Origin: Enterobacter sp. JUb54
Lineage (GTDB): Bacteria > Pseudomonadota > Gammaproteobacteria > Enterobacterales > Enterobacteriaceae
Assembly: GCF_014298075.1 (NCBI RefSeq)
Contig: NZ_CP060418.1
Location: forward strand, 868,001 to 932,000
Length of the DNA stretch: 64,000 nucleotides
Reading direction: 5' to 3'
In this document: positions 13,338-23,121 of the stretch, piece by piece
How positions within the stretch are numbered: the first letter of the stretch is position 1
How the letters are laid out: each line of letters starts with the position of its first letter
Notes under the pieces: generated by a model
What the model was told of the DNA's origin: nothing
Seen by the model: the letters and a program-made list of their open reading frames with translations, nothing else
Database searches by the model: none
Program-made: the position numbers and the translations under genes

Positions 13338-13614
13338 GACGAGTTAACTCAGGGTTATAGAGATCAGATAAAAAGTCATTTTCCAATAACAGTAAGTTAA
13401 CATAAATTTAATCCGCGTTCAGCGCACCGTTCACATATTGCGCTGGCTGCGCCGCCGTCAGGCGGATAATCCGATTCTCAGAACATGATCTGTAAACCCT
13501 ACACACCCCTCAGGCGACAGAGCCAACAATGATAACGAGGGGGGATATTTTCTGAGCAGGTCCGAAAACGCCGCCCTGAAATAACGGCCGGTTTGATTGG
13601 CAATAAGGAGTTAT

Positions 13615-15048
13615 ATGAGTGACTCAACGCTCTCTGGCAACCCGATATCCAGACAAAATATCACCAGAAAAAATATTTTTATTGGCCTGCTGTTAGGGGT
13701 GTTTTTATTGACCGCGCTCTGGTGTCACAACCAGCCCGTCGCGGAATTAGGCTTGCTGAGTTTTACGCCGCTGGTTGCATTAGCGGTGCTGTCGATTGTC
13801 GGCGTGGATATTGTGCTGGCGGTGATCTCTTCCATTATTATCGCGATGATCATGACCTCTACCGGCCTGCCTGAAATGGGCACGATGCTGGCGAAGTCCA
13901 CCGGTTCTTTTATCGCCACCGTTGGTCTGATTATCATGCTCGGCGCCGGGGTCGGCGAAGTGGCCACCCGCACCGGTGCGGCAGTGGAACTGGTGAAATT
14001 TGTGGTGCATCGCATCGGCCTGTCCAGCCAGACCCGGGTTAAATTTGGCATCGTCATCTCGTCGATCCTGATCTGCGGGGCGCTGGGCACGATGGCCGGC
14101 GGAAACGCGATCATTGTGGCGGTTATTATTCCCGTTGCTGCTGCGGTCAGGCTGACGCCGCCGACGGTCGCCGCGCTGATGATGACCGCCGGTTCGATCG
14201 GTCTTTTTACCGGGCCGTTTACTCCCAGCACCGTGACCATCCTTAAACTCGGGGGGCTGAGCTACCCGGATTACCTGCTGTATGTCGGGCTGCCAATGAG
14301 CGCCGTCACCCTGCTGGCCGGTTGGGTGATGGCGGGGCGGATTCAGAAAATGACCGAAGGTAAACTGTGTTATGAGGTTGACCTGTCGGAAAAGGTTCAG
14401 CAGGAAGAGAGCCCTGCGGTGTCTCGCCGCAAGAAGCTGAGCGCCCTGGCCTTTGCGGCAACCATTATCGTGATGGCGGTGATTGGGGTGGTGATTAAAG
14501 CCGGCTTTAGCTTCGCGATTATTGTGATGCTGCTGGTGGCGCTGATCACCGGGCTGGTCGGGGGACTGCGGCCCACGCAGATTTTGCAGGCGCTGTATCA
14601 TGGCTGCGGTCGTCTGGTGTGGATGTTTATCCTCTACTGGCTGTATAACCCGATTCTTGAGCTGATGGACGGGCTCCATGCCTATCAGGGCCTGCTGGAT
14701 TATACCCAGCCGCTGCTGGAGGGGATCTCGCCGGCCTGGCTGTGCTTCTGTATCTTTGCGTTCAATATTATCGGCCACGTGCCTGGCGCAGCGGTGGCGC
14801 AGATGACCTTCACCCACAAAATTTTTGGCCCGATGCTGATGGCCGCCGGGGTGCCGCCGCAGGGAACCACCGCGGTGCTGCTGGCCTCATCGCAGGTAGA
14901 CTGGTTTGGCCCGTTCCCGTCCTCGGATATGTTTGGTCAGATGGGGCTGGCGCAGTCGACGCATCTCAAATATATGCTTTATAACGGCTGGGCTATCGTC
15001 ATCGCCAACATTATTCTCTTTGCGCTATTGTTCCAGGTGCTGGTGTAA
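13615..15048 (+). CDS. Ion-transporter-superfamily permease (NhaC/GntP-like)
   Basis: A 477-residue polytopic membrane protein with about 11-12 hydrophobic segments and two halves, each with a conserved re-entrant-like stretch (ALGTMAGGNAIIVAVIIP near 165; FNIIGHVPGAAVAQMTF near 390). The fold resembles Na+/H+ antiporter NhaC and related ion-transporter-superfamily carriers, but the substrate cannot be read from sequence. The start at 13615 is supported by AATAAGGAG; an upstream ATG in frame lacks this. It is divergent from the LysR gene and next to the DadA/RidA genes, so uptake of the oxidase substrate or efflux of its product is a reasonable inference. Confidence 0.75.
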   Translation: MSDSTLSGNPISRQNITRKNIFIGLLLGVFLLTALWCHNQPVAELGLLSFTPLVALAVLSIVGVDIVLAVISSIIIAMIMTSTGLPEMGTMLAKSTGSFIATVGLIIMLGAGVGEVATRTGAAVELVKFVVHRIGLSSQTRVKFGIVISSILICGALGTMAGGNAIIVAVIIPVAAAVRLTPPTVAALMMTAGSIGLFTGPFTPSTVTILKLGGLSYPDYLLYVGLPMSAVTLLAGWVMAGRIQKMTEGKLCYEVDLSEKVQQEESPAVSRRKKLSALAFAATIIVMAVIGVVIKAGFSFAIIVMLLVALITGLVGGLRPTQILQALYHGCGRLVWMFILYWLYNPILELMDGLHAYQGLLDYTQPLLEGISPAWLCFCIFAFNIIGHVPGAAVAQMTFTHKIFGPMLMAAGVPPQGTTAVLLASSQVDWFGPFPSSDMFGQMGLAQSTHLKYMLYNGWAIVIANIILFALLFQVLV

Positions 15049-15198
15049 GCGCTCTTCAGCCGTCGCGCGGTGCCCGGAATCTCTGGCGCCGCGCTTCCTG
15101 AACCCTCCGCGATAAATGCTGTCGACGGAGGTTTTGCTTTTCTCCCCCGGATCCCCACCGTAAAATCAACGGCATCTCTTTCTTGCGTCACGGAAATT

Positions 15199-16185
15199 AT
15201 GCTGACCTTTGCTCAGATTCAACAGCGCCGCAGCCGGCGCTGGCTTATCGCTTTACTGCTGTTGCTCCTCGCCATGGTCGTGGTCAGCCTCTGCGCCGGA
15301 GAACAATGGATCGGCCCGCAAGAGTGGTTCAGCGCCAAAGGGCAGCTGTTTATCTGGCAGATTCGCCTGCCGCGCACCGTCGCGGTGCTGTTGGTGGGCG
15401 GCGCGCTGGCGCTCTCCGGGGCCATTATGCAGGCGCTTTTCGACAATCCGCTGGCGGAGCCGGGGCTGCTCGGGGTCTCTAACGGCGCCGGAGTCGGGCT
15501 GATTGCCGCGGTATTGCTGGGGAAAGGCTATCTGCCGGGTTGGGCGCTGGGGCTATGCGCCATTGCCGGCGCGCTGCTGATCACCTTTATTCTGCTGCGT
15601 TTTGCCCGCCGCCATCTCTCAACCAGCCGTCTGCTGCTGGCGGGCGTGGCGCTGGGGATCATCTGTAGCGCGCTGATGACCTGGGCGGTCTACTTTTCAA
15701 CCTCCTTCGACCTGCGTCAGCTGATGTACTGGATGATGGGCGGGTTTGGCGGCGTGGACTGGCAGCAGCTCTGGCTGATGCTGGCGCTGCTGCCTGTGCT
15801 GGTCTGGGGATGCCTGCAGTCGCAAGCGCTGAATCTTCTGGCGCTGGGTGAAGTCTCGGCCCGTCAGCTGGGTCTGCCGCTGTGGTTATGGCGGCGGCTG
15901 CTGGTGGTCGCGACCGGCTGGCTAGTGGGGGTGAGCGTGGCGCTGGCGGGGGCCATTGGCTTCATTGGCCTGGTTATCCCTCATATTCTGCGGCTCTGTG
16001 GATTAAGCGATCACCGCGTCCTGCTGCCTGCCTGCGTGCTCGGCGGCGCCAGCGCGCTGTTGGGGGCGGATATTATTGCCCGCCTGGCGCTGTCGGCGGC
16101 GGAACTGCCGATCGGGGTGGTCACCGCGACGCTGGGGGCGCCGGTGTTTATCTGGCTGTTACTGAAATCTGTCCATTCGCACTAA
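15199..16185 (+). CDS. btuC: Vitamin B12 ABC transporter permease BtuC
   Basis: The 328-residue inner-membrane permease is the E. coli BtuC orthologue with about ten transmembrane helices ([32 protein letters not shown]-type motif, [13 protein letters not shown]). With BtuD it imports cobalamin delivered by periplasmic BtuF. The start at 15199 matches the family N-terminus; the longer frame from 15070 is not conserved. In E. coli btuC follows ihfA directly and is followed by btuE. Here the DadA/RidA module lies upstream, and an inverted lipoprotein gene separates it from btuE, so btuC and btuED cannot form the usual single transcript. Confidence 0.96.
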   Translation: MLTFAQIQQRRSRRWLIALLLLLLAMVVVSLCAGEQWIGPQEWFSAKGQLFIWQIRLPRTVAVLLVGGALALSGAIMQALFDNPLAEPGLLGVSNGAGVGLIAAVLLGKGYLPGWALGLCAIAGALLITFILLRFARRHLSTSRLLLAGVALGIICSALMTWAVYFSTSFDLRQLMYWMMGGFGGVDWQQLWLMLALLPVLVWGCLQSQALNLLALGEVSARQLGLPLWLWRRLLVVATGWLVGVSVALAGAIGFIGLVIPHILRLCGLSDHRVLLPACVLGGASALLGADIIARLALSAAELPIGVVTATLGAPVFIWLLLKSVHSH

Positions 16186-16239
16186 GCGACAACGCTTGAG
16201 TAAGCTGGCGCAGCGCAGGCCGCCGCGCCAGCACAGGGA

Positions 16240-17040
16240 TTACCAACCTTTGATGGCATCGCCTTTATAGACTTCCATCGCTTTATCCGCGACTTCTTTG
16301 GTCTGGAAGGCTGCGGTCAGTTCCTGAATCTTCTTGCTGTCTTTGTTGTCATCGCGAGCGACGATAGCATTGACATACGGCGAGTCCGGTCCTTCCATAA
16401 ACAGGCCGTCACGGGCGGCCGAAAGCCCCGCCTGCGCCGAGAAGTTGGTGTTGATAATCGACAGCGCGACGTTCGGGTCGTCCAGCGTGCGGGTCAGCTG
16501 CGGGGTGTCCACTTCAACAATTTTTAAATGTTTCGGGTTGTCGATGATATCCAGCGAGGTTGGCAGATAGCCGACGCCGTCTTTGAGCTTAATTAAGCCC
16601 TGCGCCTGTAACAGCAGCAGGCTGCGGCCCAGCGTAGTGGTTTCGTTGGAGATGGACACCGTCGCGCCATCCGGGAGCTCGTTGAGGTTTTTAATTTTGC
16701 GCGAGTAGGCGGCGATCGGGAAGACAAAGGTCTTGCCGACGACAGCAAACTTGTAGCCACGCTCTTTTGACTGTGCTTCAAGGTAGGGCAGCGTCTGGAA
16801 GGCGTTAGCATCCACGTCTTTATTATTTAACGCTTCGTTAGGCAGCACGTAATCATTGAAGGAGATCACCTCGACATCGAGGTTATATTTTTCCTTTGCA
16901 ACCTGCTCAACCACCTTCCAGATAGCTTCATCCGGGCCGGTGTTGATCGCAACTTTCACCTTGTTGTTATCGTCAGGAGAGCAGGCCGATAACAACACCA
17001 CCGATGTGGCGATTAACACCGAACTTAACAACTTTTTCAT
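16240..17040 (-). CDS. NlpA/MetQ-family substrate-binding lipoprotein
   Basis: The 266-residue protein has a lipoprotein signal with lipobox LLSAC (Cys20) and a periplasmic-binding fold of the NlpA/MetQ type (PNEALNNKDVDANAFQT near 70 and the C-terminal TKEVADKAMEVYKGDAIKGW). Such proteins usually bind methionine or related small ligands for MetNI. No metN or metI gene and no MetJ-like AGACGTCT box is seen nearby, so it is an orphan binding protein. Residue +2 after the lipid Cys is Ser rather than Asp, so inner-membrane retention by the Lol rule is not signalled. It sits inverted inside the btuC-btuED interval. Confidence 0.88.
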   Translation of the reverse strand: MKKLLSSVLIATSVVLLSACSPDDNNKVKVAINTGPDEAIWKVVEQVAKEKYNLDVEVISFNDYVLPNEALNNKDVDANAFQTLPYLEAQSKERGYKFAVVGKTFVFPIAAYSRKIKNLNELPDGATVSISNETTTLGRSLLLLQAQGLIKLKDGVGYLPTSLDIIDNPKHLKIVEVDTPQLTRTLDDPNVALSIINTNFSAQAGLSAARDGLFMEGPDSPYVNAIVARDDNKDSKKIQELTAAFQTKEVADKAMEVYKGDAIKGW

Positions 17041-17263
17041 CTCAAAAACTCTCTCAAATTAGTCCATAAGAAAATGCTATTACATCCATTTAACACTCTA
17101 CACTGAATTGCCCTTCGACCATATTGAGAGGAATTCATGTTGCCAGAGGGCCGGTGCGGTGTAACCGATAGCGGATTCAAAGTACAATAGCGCGCTGTGA
17201 ATCCGCTACAGTAGATAGGGATCACCTTAAACAACAACCGGTTTTATCGACTGAGGGAAGGCT

Positions 17264-17815
17264 ATGCAACACGATATTCTGAATACGGAAGTCACCACTA
17301 TCGATGGCGAAAAAACGACATTGGCGGGCTACGCGGGTCAGGTACTGCTGATCGTGAACGTAGCATCAAAATGTGGTCTGACGCCGCAGTATGAGCAGCT
17401 GGAAACCTTGCAAAAGGATCTCGAAAACGACGGGTTTACCGTGCTTGGTTTCCCGTGCAACCAGTTCCTGGGCCAGGAGCCGGGGAGCGAAGACGAGATT
17501 AAAACCTTCTGCAGCACTACCTACGGCGTGACTTTCCCGCTGTTCAGCAAAATTGATGTCAACGGCGAACATCGTCACCCGCTGTATCAGAAACTGGTCG
17601 ATGCGGCGCCGCAGGCCGTGGCGCCGGAAGGCAGCGGTTTCTACGAGCGAATGGCCAGCAAAGGCCGCGCGCCGGTCAACAGCAACGACATTTTGTGGAA
17701 TTTCGAAAAATTCCTGATCGGCAAAGATGGCCAGGTTATCCAGCGCTTCTCGCCGGATATGACCCCGGACGATCCGCAGCTGGTTGCCGCCATTAAAGGG
17801 GCGCTCGCGAAATAA
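17264..17815 (+). CDS. btuE: Glutathione/thioredoxin peroxidase BtuE
   Basis: A 183-residue glutathione-peroxidase-fold protein. The peroxidatic Cys37 is in [15 protein letters not shown], the Gln/Trp partners are in [13 protein letters not shown] and [10 protein letters not shown]. Despite its name, BtuE is a non-essential peroxidase rather than a B12 transport component in E. coli, able to use thioredoxin or glutathione. Its stop overlaps the btuD start (TAATG), so the two are translationally coupled. Confidence 0.95.
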   Translation: MQHDILNTEVTTIDGEKTTLAGYAGQVLLIVNVASKCGLTPQYEQLETLQKDLENDGFTVLGFPCNQFLGQEPGSEDEIKTFCSTTYGVTFPLFSKIDVNGEHRHPLYQKLVDAAPQAVAPEGSGFYERMASKGRAPVNSNDILWNFEKFLIGKDGQVIQRFSPDMTPDDPQLVAAIKGALAK

Positions 17816-18564
17816 TGCCGTTTTTGATGCAGCTTGCAGATGTCGAAGAGGCCGGGCGGCTGGCGCCGTTTAGCGCGCAGGTCCGCCCGGGCGAAATGGT
17901 GCATCTGGTGGGGCCAAACGGCGCTGGCAAAAGCACCTTACTGATGCGCATGGCGGGGCTGAGCAGCGGCCCCGGACAGGTTCTCTTCAATGAACGCCCG
18001 CTGACGCAGTGGCCGGCGCAGGAACTCTCCCGGCACCGGGCCTATCTGAGTCAGCATCAGGCGCCGCCTTTCGCCATGCCGGTCTGGCATTATCTGTCGC
18101 TGCATCTGCAAAACGGTGTGCAAAACGAACTGCTCGGCACGGTGGCCGCGCAGCTGGGCCTGAGCGACAAGCTCGGGCGTCAGGTCGGCCAGCTGTCGGG
18201 CGGGGAGTGGCAACGCGTGCGCCTGGCCGCGGTGATCCTGCAGGTTCATCCGCGAGCCAATCCGGCGGGGCAGTTGCTGCTGCTGGATGAACCGATGAAC
18301 AGCCTTGACGTCGCGCAACAGGCGGCTCTCGATCGCGTCCTGGCCGGGCTGTGCGAGGCGGGCGTAGCGGTGGTGATGAGCAGTCACGATCTAAACCATA
18401 CCCTGCGGCACGCGCAGCGGGCGTGGCTGATCTGTCGCGGGCAGGCGATCGCCTGTGGCGATACATGCGCGGTATTAACCGAAGAGAATTTAATCGCCGC
18501 TTACGACATTCCCTTTGAGCGTATTGCGGTTGCTGGTCATTTTATGCTCGTTGCATCACAGTAG
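17815..18564 (+). CDS. btuD: Vitamin B12 ABC transporter ATPase BtuD
   Basis: A 249-residue ABC ATPase with Walker [10 protein letters not shown], signature LSGGEWQRV, Walker [13 protein letters not shown] and a switch His in MSSHDLNHT. It drives BtuC-mediated cobalamin import. The start codon overlaps the btuE stop by 1 nt. The length equals that of E. coli BtuD and conservation is continuous, so assignment over other FecE-like ATPases is safe. Confidence 0.95.
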   Translation: MPFLMQLADVEEAGRLAPFSAQVRPGEMVHLVGPNGAGKSTLLMRMAGLSSGPGQVLFNERPLTQWPAQELSRHRAYLSQHQAPPFAMPVWHYLSLHLQNGVQNELLGTVAAQLGLSDKLGRQVGQLSGGEWQRVRLAAVILQVHPRANPAGQLLLLDEPMNSLDVAQQAALDRVLAGLCEAGVAVVMSSHDLNHTLRHAQRAWLICRGQAIACGDTCAVLTEENLIAAYDIPFERIAVAGHFMLVASQ

Positions 18565-18645
18565 CACGATGCTACCTTGCCAGTGCATTGATAAACCAGC
18601 TAAATTATCCTGACGAAATCATAGGGAACAGAGGAATCGTCTGAG

Positions 18646-19110
18646 ATGCGTTTGTGGTTCATTTTATTGACGGCGCTATTTCTGGCTGGCTGTAGCCACC
18701 ACCGGGCGCCGCCGCCGAATCCGCGGCTGGCAGATTCCATCACCGTTATCGCCAACCTAAACGAGCAGCTGCGCAACTGGCGTGGCGCACCGTACCGCTA
18801 CGGCGGCATGTCGCCGCGCGGCGTGGACTGTTCCGGCTTCGTGGTGATGACCTTCCGCGACAAGTTCTCGATGCAGCTGCCGCGCGAAACGCGCGAACAG
18901 GCGGAAGTCGGCACCAAAATTGATAAAAGCGACCTGCTGCCGGGGGATCTGGTGTTCTTCAAAACCGGGTCCGGTGAGAGCGGGTTGCACGTAGGGATCT
19001 ACGATACCGATAATCAGTTTATCCACGCCTCAACCAGCCAGGGCGTGACACGCTCTTCGCTGGATAACGTCTACTGGAATAAGAAATTCTGGCAGGCGCG
19101 CAGAATATAG
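18646..19110 (+). CDS. nlpC: NlpC/P60-family lipoprotein endopeptidase
   Basis: The 154-residue lipoprotein has a short signal ending in the lipobox LAGC (Cys16) and an NlpC/P60 catalytic domain. The catalytic set is complete: Cys62 in GVDCSGFV, His115 in GLHVGIY and His127 in FIHAST. Family members cut peptide links in peptidoglycan stems. It is the last gene after btuED and is followed by a clear terminator. Confidence 0.95.
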   Translation: MRLWFILLTALFLAGCSHHRAPPPNPRLADSITVIANLNEQLRNWRGAPYRYGGMSPRGVDCSGFVVMTFRDKFSMQLPRETREQAEVGTKIDKSDLLPGDLVFFKTGSGESGLHVGIYDTDNQFIHASTSQGVTRSSLDNVYWNKKFWQARRI

Positions 19111-19137
19111 CATCGGGTAGGTACTGTAGATGCAATG

Positions 19138-19167
19138 AAAGGGGAAGCGCGGGCTTCCCTTTTTTTA
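19138..19167 (+). terminator. Terminator after nlpC
   Basis: GGGAAGC/GCTTCCC stem (loop GCGG) followed by seven T residues. Confidence 0.88.
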
Positions 19168-19237
19168 TGTTGATAACCCTGCGGTTCACCCGTGTTAATA
19201 CCTTGTTGAAGGCACTACACTGGAGACAGGAGGAACC

Positions 19238-20680
19238 ATGACCCTGTCTTTTACTACCCACTGGCGTGATGAACTGCCGGATTTCTATACTGCGCTCGCG
19301 CCCACACCGCTGCACAATGCCCGGCTTATCTGGCATAACCCGGCGCTGGCGCAAACCCTGGGCGTCCCTGACACACTGTTCCACCCGGCGCAGGGCGCTG
19401 GCGTGTGGGGCGGCGAAACGTTACTGCCCGGCATGTCGCCGCTGGCGCAGGTCTACAGCGGCCACCAGTTTGGCAGCTGGGCCGGGCAACTGGGCGATGG
19501 CCGGGGGATCCTGCTCGGCGAGCAGCAATTGCCCGATGGTCGTCGCGTAGACTGGCATCTGAAAGGCGCCGGGCTGACACCTTATTCACGAATGGGAGAC
19601 GGGCGGGCCGTACTGCGTTCAACGATTCGTGAAAGTCTGGCATCGGAAGCGATGCATGCGTTAGGGATCCCGACCACCCGCGCCTTAGCCATGGTCACCA
19701 GCGACACCCCGGTACAACGTGAAACCCTCGAGAGCGGGGCGATGCTGATGCGTATTGCCGAGAGCCACGTGCGTTTCGGCCATTTTGAGCACTTCTACTA
19801 CCGCCGCGAGCCGGAGAAGGTCCAGCAGCTGGCGGATTATGTGATCCGCCACCACTGGCCAGAACTGAACGATGAAGCGGATAAGTACGTGCTGTGGTTC
19901 CGTGACGTTGTCACGCGGACGGCGACGATGATCGCCAGCTGGCAGACGGTGGGCTTTGCCCATGGGGTGATGAATACCGATAACATGTCGATTCTTGGCC
20001 TGACCATGGACTACGGTCCTTATGGCTTCCTCGATGACTTCAAACCTGACTTTATCTGCAACCACTCCGATTATCAGGGGCGCTACAGCTTCGAGAATCA
20101 ACCGGCTGTTGGCCTGTGGAACCTCCAGCGCCTGGCGCAGTCGCTGTCACCGTTTATTCCGGTTGAGGCGCTGAATGCGGCATTAGATGGCTATCAGCAT
20201 GCTTTGCTGACGGTATATGGCCGCCGTATGCGCGACAAACTGGGCCTGTTTAGCCAACAGAAAGGCGATAACGACCTGCTGGATGGCCTGTTTGCCCTGA
20301 TGATCCACGAAGGCAGCGACTATACCCGCACCTTCCGGATGCTCAGCGTCAGCGAGCAGCACAGTGCCGCATCGCCGCTGCGCGACGAGTTTATCGACCG
20401 GGCAGCCTTTGATAGCTGGTTCGACCGCTATCGTGCGCGTTTGCGTGACGAGCAGATTGATGATGCTCAGCGTCAGCAGCAGATGCAGAGCGTCAACCCG
20501 GCGCTGGTGTTGCGAAACTGGCTGGCGCAGCGCGCCATTGAGCAAGCAGAGCAGGGCGATATGGCTGAACTGGCGCGTCTGCATCAGGTATTAACCCAGC
20601 CGTTTAGCGACCGCCAGGACGATTATGTTAATCGTCCTCCCGACTGGGGAAGGCATCTGGAGGTCAGCTGCTCGAGCTGA
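19238..20680 (+). CDS. selO: Protein adenylyltransferase SelO (YdiU)
   Basis: This 480-residue pseudokinase of the SelO family transfers AMP from ATP to Ser, Thr or Tyr of target proteins and is linked to redox stress in E. coli. The flipped-ATP kinase core is recognisable: [17 protein letters not shown] near 110, the catalytic-loop segment [12 protein letters not shown] near 241-250, and the metal-binding [11 protein letters not shown] near 257. The C-terminus EVSCSS keeps a Cys at the place where animal SelO has selenocysteine. AGACAGGAGG provides a strong ribosome-binding site. In E. coli ydiV lies between nlpC and ydiU; it is absent here. Confidence 0.96.
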   Translation: MTLSFTTHWRDELPDFYTALAPTPLHNARLIWHNPALAQTLGVPDTLFHPAQGAGVWGGETLLPGMSPLAQVYSGHQFGSWAGQLGDGRGILLGEQQLPDGRRVDWHLKGAGLTPYSRMGDGRAVLRSTIRESLASEAMHALGIPTTRALAMVTSDTPVQRETLESGAMLMRIAESHVRFGHFEHFYYRREPEKVQQLADYVIRHHWPELNDEADKYVLWFRDVVTRTATMIASWQTVGFAHGVMNTDNMSILGLTMDYGPYGFLDDFKPDFICNHSDYQGRYSFENQPAVGLWNLQRLAQSLSPFIPVEALNAALDGYQHALLTVYGRRMRDKLGLFSQQKGDNDLLDGLFALMIHEGSDYTRTFRMLSVSEQHSAASPLRDEFIDRAAFDSWFDRYRARLRDEQIDDAQRQQQMQSVNPALVLRNWLAQRAIEQAEQGDMAELARLHQVLTQPFSDRQDDYVNRPPDWGRHLEVSCSS

Positions 20681-20693
20681 TGCCACGCTAAGT

Positions 20694-20722
20694 GCCTTCT
20701 CCGCCCGGTGGCTGGAGAGGGC
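20694..20722. terminator. Hairpin between convergent selO and hemP
   Basis: GCCTTCTCC pairs with GGAGAGGGC (one G-T pair, 11-nt loop) in the 42-bp gap between the two stops, so it may terminate both genes. T-runs are poor. Confidence 0.45.
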
Positions 20723-20911
20723 TTATTTGGTGAGGATCAGTTTGCCCGCATGGGTCTGGCGCAGCAGATAGTGCTGGCCGCCGTGTTCAATCACCACCCG
20801 GCCTTCCGGCCCGAGCAGGGTGCGGCTGTTTATCTTACGATCCGTCGGCACGGGGTAAGGGGCATTGTCTTTTGTTTTTTCTGCTGTGGCAGTGTTATCC
20901 ATTCGCGTCAT
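20723..20911 (-). CDS. hemP: Hemin uptake protein HemP (YdiE)
   Basis: A 62-residue protein matching YdiE/HemP, with the conserved core [36 protein letters not shown] (residues 27-62). HemP-family proteins are small iron-starvation-induced factors connected with haem uptake; in some bacteria they act as transcription activators of haem receptors. A Fur box overlaps the region 27-44 bp upstream, in line with iron control. A second ATG three codons in (MDNT) could also serve as the start. No haem-receptor or transport genes lie in the window. Confidence 0.9.
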   Translation of the reverse strand: MTRMDNTATAEKTKDNAPYPVPTDRKINSRTLLGPEGRVVIEHGGQHYLLRQTHAGKLILTK

Positions 20912-20937
20912 AGCACCAAAATAAAAATAAAAGCAAC

Positions 20938-20954
20938 AATGATAATCATTATCA
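20938..20954. promoter_or_regulatory. Fur box upstream of hemP
   Basis: AATGATAATCATTATCA contains the perfect palindrome TGATAATCATTATCA, the core of the Fur consensus, in the hemP promoter region. Confidence 0.9.
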
Positions 20955-21041
20955 GTAATGTTAATTTTTACGGCAAGCGTTATTTGTGAAAACCCTGGAT
21001 TTTGGGGGTGTTAGCGGGGGAATAGCGTACAACGAAGGGAT

Positions 21042-21069
21042 GAAACAGCCCTGCCACAGAGTGGCAGGG
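21042..21069 (-). terminator. Terminator after aroH
   Basis: Perfect 9-bp stem CCCTGCCAC/GTGGCAGGG with loop AGA (21049-21069), 18 nt past the aroH stop. The minus-strand tail CTGTTTC has few Ts, so efficiency is uncertain. Confidence 0.65.
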
Positions 21070-21086
21070 ACAGGGCAATACACTAA

Positions 21087-22133
21087 CTACAGGCGGGTAG
21101 CGGTAGCGGCGGCCAGTTCGGCCAGCAGTCGCTCGCTGTCTTCCCAGCTCAGGCAAGGGTCGGTAATCGACTGCCCACGCGTCAGCGGCTGACCGGCAAC
21201 CACCTTCTGGGTCCCTTCCAGCAGGAAGCTTTCCGCCATGATGCCGGCAATGGCGGTGGAGCCTGCACGGATCTGCTGGCAGATATCGGCACACACCTCC
21301 AGCTGACGACGGTGCTGCTTCTGGCAGTTGCCGTGGCTGAAATCCACCACTAGCTGTTCCGGAAGCGCAAACTCGCGCAGCGCCTCGCAGGCCGCGGCAA
21401 GATCTTCCGCGTGATAATTCGGCCGTTTCCCGCCGCGCATGATGATATGGCCATACGGGTTGCCGCTGGTCTGATAGATCGTCATCTGTCCCTGTTTATC
21501 CGGCGACAGGAACATATGGCTGGCGCGGGAGGCGCGAATGGCGTCAACAGCGATGCGGGTGTTGCCATCGGTACCGTTTTTGAAGCCTACCGGGCAGGAG
21601 AGCGCCGAGGCCATTTCACGGTGGATCTGGCTTTCGGTAGTACGCGCGCCGATGGCGCCCCAGCTAATCAGGTCGGCAATAAACTGTCCGGTCACCATAT
21701 CGAGAAACTCGGTTGCGGTGGGGACGCCCAGCTCGTTCACCTGCAGCAGCAGCTGGCGTGCCAGTTCGATACCATGGTTTACCCGGTAGCTGCCATTGAG
21801 GTCAGGATCGGAAATTAACCCTTTCCAGCCCACCACGGTACGCGGTTTTTCAAAGTAGGTGCGCATCACGATTTCCAGCTGCGGCTGGTAACGCTCACGC
21901 ATCTCCTGCAGGCGGCGGGCATAGTCCATCGCCGCGTCGGTATCGTGAATGGAGCACGGGCCGATAATCACCAGCAGGCGGCGATCTTCACCATTAAGGA
22001 TCTTTTCTATCCGACGGCGGGAGGCGGCGACGTGCGCCGCAACATCGGCAGACACCGGGTGGCGCTGCGCCAGTTCCGCGGGCGTCACCAGGCTTTCAAT
22101 GCGCGCGGTACGCAATTCGTCTGTTTTATTCAT
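21087..22133 (-). CDS. aroH: Trp-sensitive DAHP synthase
   Basis: The 348-residue 3-deoxy-D-arabino-heptulosonate-7-phosphate synthase condenses PEP and erythrose-4-phosphate, the first step of aromatic biosynthesis. The sequence follows E. coli AroH (MNKTDELRTARIESLVTPAE..., KPRTVVGWKG, FKNGTDGN, SHGNCQKQHRRQLEVC) rather than AroF or AroG. The start at 22133 is the conserved one; the longer frame from 22280 is leader. A TrpR operator lies about 145 bp upstream, at the end of ppsR, so tryptophan should repress it. Confidence 0.96.
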   Translation of the reverse strand: MNKTDELRTARIESLVTPAELAQRHPVSADVAAHVAASRRRIEKILNGEDRRLLVIIGPCSIHDTDAAMDYARRLQEMRERYQPQLEIVMRTYFEKPRTVVGWKGLISDPDLNGSYRVNHGIELARQLLLQVNELGVPTATEFLDMVTGQFIADLISWGAIGARTTESQIHREMASALSCPVGFKNGTDGNTRIAVDAIRASRASHMFLSPDKQGQMTIYQTSGNPYGHIIMRGGKRPNYHAEDLAAACEALREFALPEQLVVDFSHGNCQKQHRRQLEVCADICQQIRAGSTAIAGIMAESFLLEGTQKVVAGQPLTRGQSITDPCLSWEDSERLLAELAAATATRL

Positions 22134-22276
22134 TGGAGTCTCAAAAATCTGTTTCTTCCGCGGCGAAAATGCCGGGAAGTGATGCGCATCACGATAAACC
22201 AATCTCTGCTTATTGCAAGAGCAGGTCATGATCCTGTATAGGCCACGGGTGATAGCATAAACATATTTTATCCAAT

Positions 22277-22294
22277 GCACTAGCTCATTAGTAC
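22277..22294. promoter_or_regulatory. TrpR operator of aroH
   Basis: On the minus strand GTACTAATGAGCTAGTGC fits the trp operator consensus GNACTAGTTNNCTAGTNC at 15 of 16 defined positions. It overlaps the ppsR stop codon (22288-22290) and sits where the aroH -35 region would be, with TATGCT as a candidate -10 downstream. Confidence 0.85.
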
Positions 22295-23121
22295 ATTCTT
22301 CGATTCAGCCCCATGATGTCCATGATTTTAGTGGCAATTTCTTCAACCGAATAATTGGTACTATTCAGGCAGGGAATTTTATTCTTGCGGTACAGCGCTT
22401 CCACCTCGGTGACTTCCATCCGGCACTGGCGCATCGAAGCATAGCGGCTGTTTTCGCGACGTTCCTCGCGGATAGCGGCGAGGCGCTCCGGGTTAATGGT
22501 CAGTCCGAACAGCTTATGCTGCAACGGCTTAAGGGAGGCCGGCAGGATTAAATTATCCATATCGTCGGCGATAAACGGATAGTTCGCCGCGCGGATGCCG
22601 TACTGCATGGCCAGGTAGAGGCTGGTAGGGGTTTTACCGCAACGGGACACCCCGAGCAGAATCACCTGTGCCTGATCGAGGTTACGCAACGAAATACCGT
22701 CATCGTGGGCGAGGGTGTAGTCGATGGCCGCAATACGGGCATCGTATTTATTGAGGTTACCCGGCGTCAGGCCGTGGGTCCGATGGGCGATGGGGGTCGG
22801 GTCGAGACGCAGCTCCTGCTGTAGCGGAGCCACCAGCGCCTGCACGATATCCTGACAAAAACCCTCGCTTTGCACGATGATATCGCGAATTTCCGGGATC
22901 ACGATGGAGTAGAACACCAGCGGACGGATGCCGGTCTGCTGGTAGATGGTGTCAATCTGCTCCTTGACGGCCCGCGCGCGACTGACATTTTCGACAAACG
23001 GCAGGGTAAAGCTGCTGATGGCAACAGGAAATTGCGACATCACCGCATGCCCCAGCACTTCTGCCGTAATGGCAGTACCGTCAGAAATATAAAATACGTG
23101 GCGATCTACAGCACTTTCCAT
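22288..23121 (-). CDS. ppsR: PEP synthetase regulatory protein (bifunctional kinase/phosphorylase)
   Basis: The 277-residue PpsR (YdiA) inactivates PEP synthetase by ADP-dependent phosphorylation and restores it by Pi-dependent dephosphorylation. The P-loop G157-VSRCGK-T164 is intact and the sequence follows E. coli from [21 protein letters not shown] to [11 protein letters not shown]. It is divergent from its target gene ppsA across a 341-bp shared control region, and its 3' end carries the aroH operator. Confidence 0.96.
   Translation of the reverse strand: MESAVDRHVFYISDGTAITAEVLGHAVMSQFPVAISSFTLPFVENVSRARAVKEQIDTIYQQTGIRPLVFYSIVIPEIRDIIVQSEGFCQDIVQALVAPLQQELRLDPTPIAHRTHGLTPGNLNKYDARIAAIDYTLAHDDGISLRNLDQAQVILLGVSRCGKTPTSLYLAMQYGIRAANYPFIADDMDNLILPASLKPLQHKLFGLTINPERLAAIREERRENSRYASMRQCRMEVTEVEALYRKNKIPCLNSTNYSVEEIATKIMDIMGLNRRMY

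Noticed and set aside
13780-14817. 345-codon minus-strand frame
   Set aside because: Antisense to the permease gene, with a His/Gln/Arg-rich low-complexity translation and no start signals.
15049-15198. Possible cobalamin riboswitch before btuC
   Set aside because: The spacer is only 150 bp and I cannot find a B12-box-like sequence; in E. coli the riboswitch belongs to btuB, not btuC.
17041-17263. MetJ boxes or a SAM riboswitch before the MetQ-like lipoprotein gene
   Set aside because: No AGACGTCT repeats or riboswitch-like core are visible, so methionine control is not supported.
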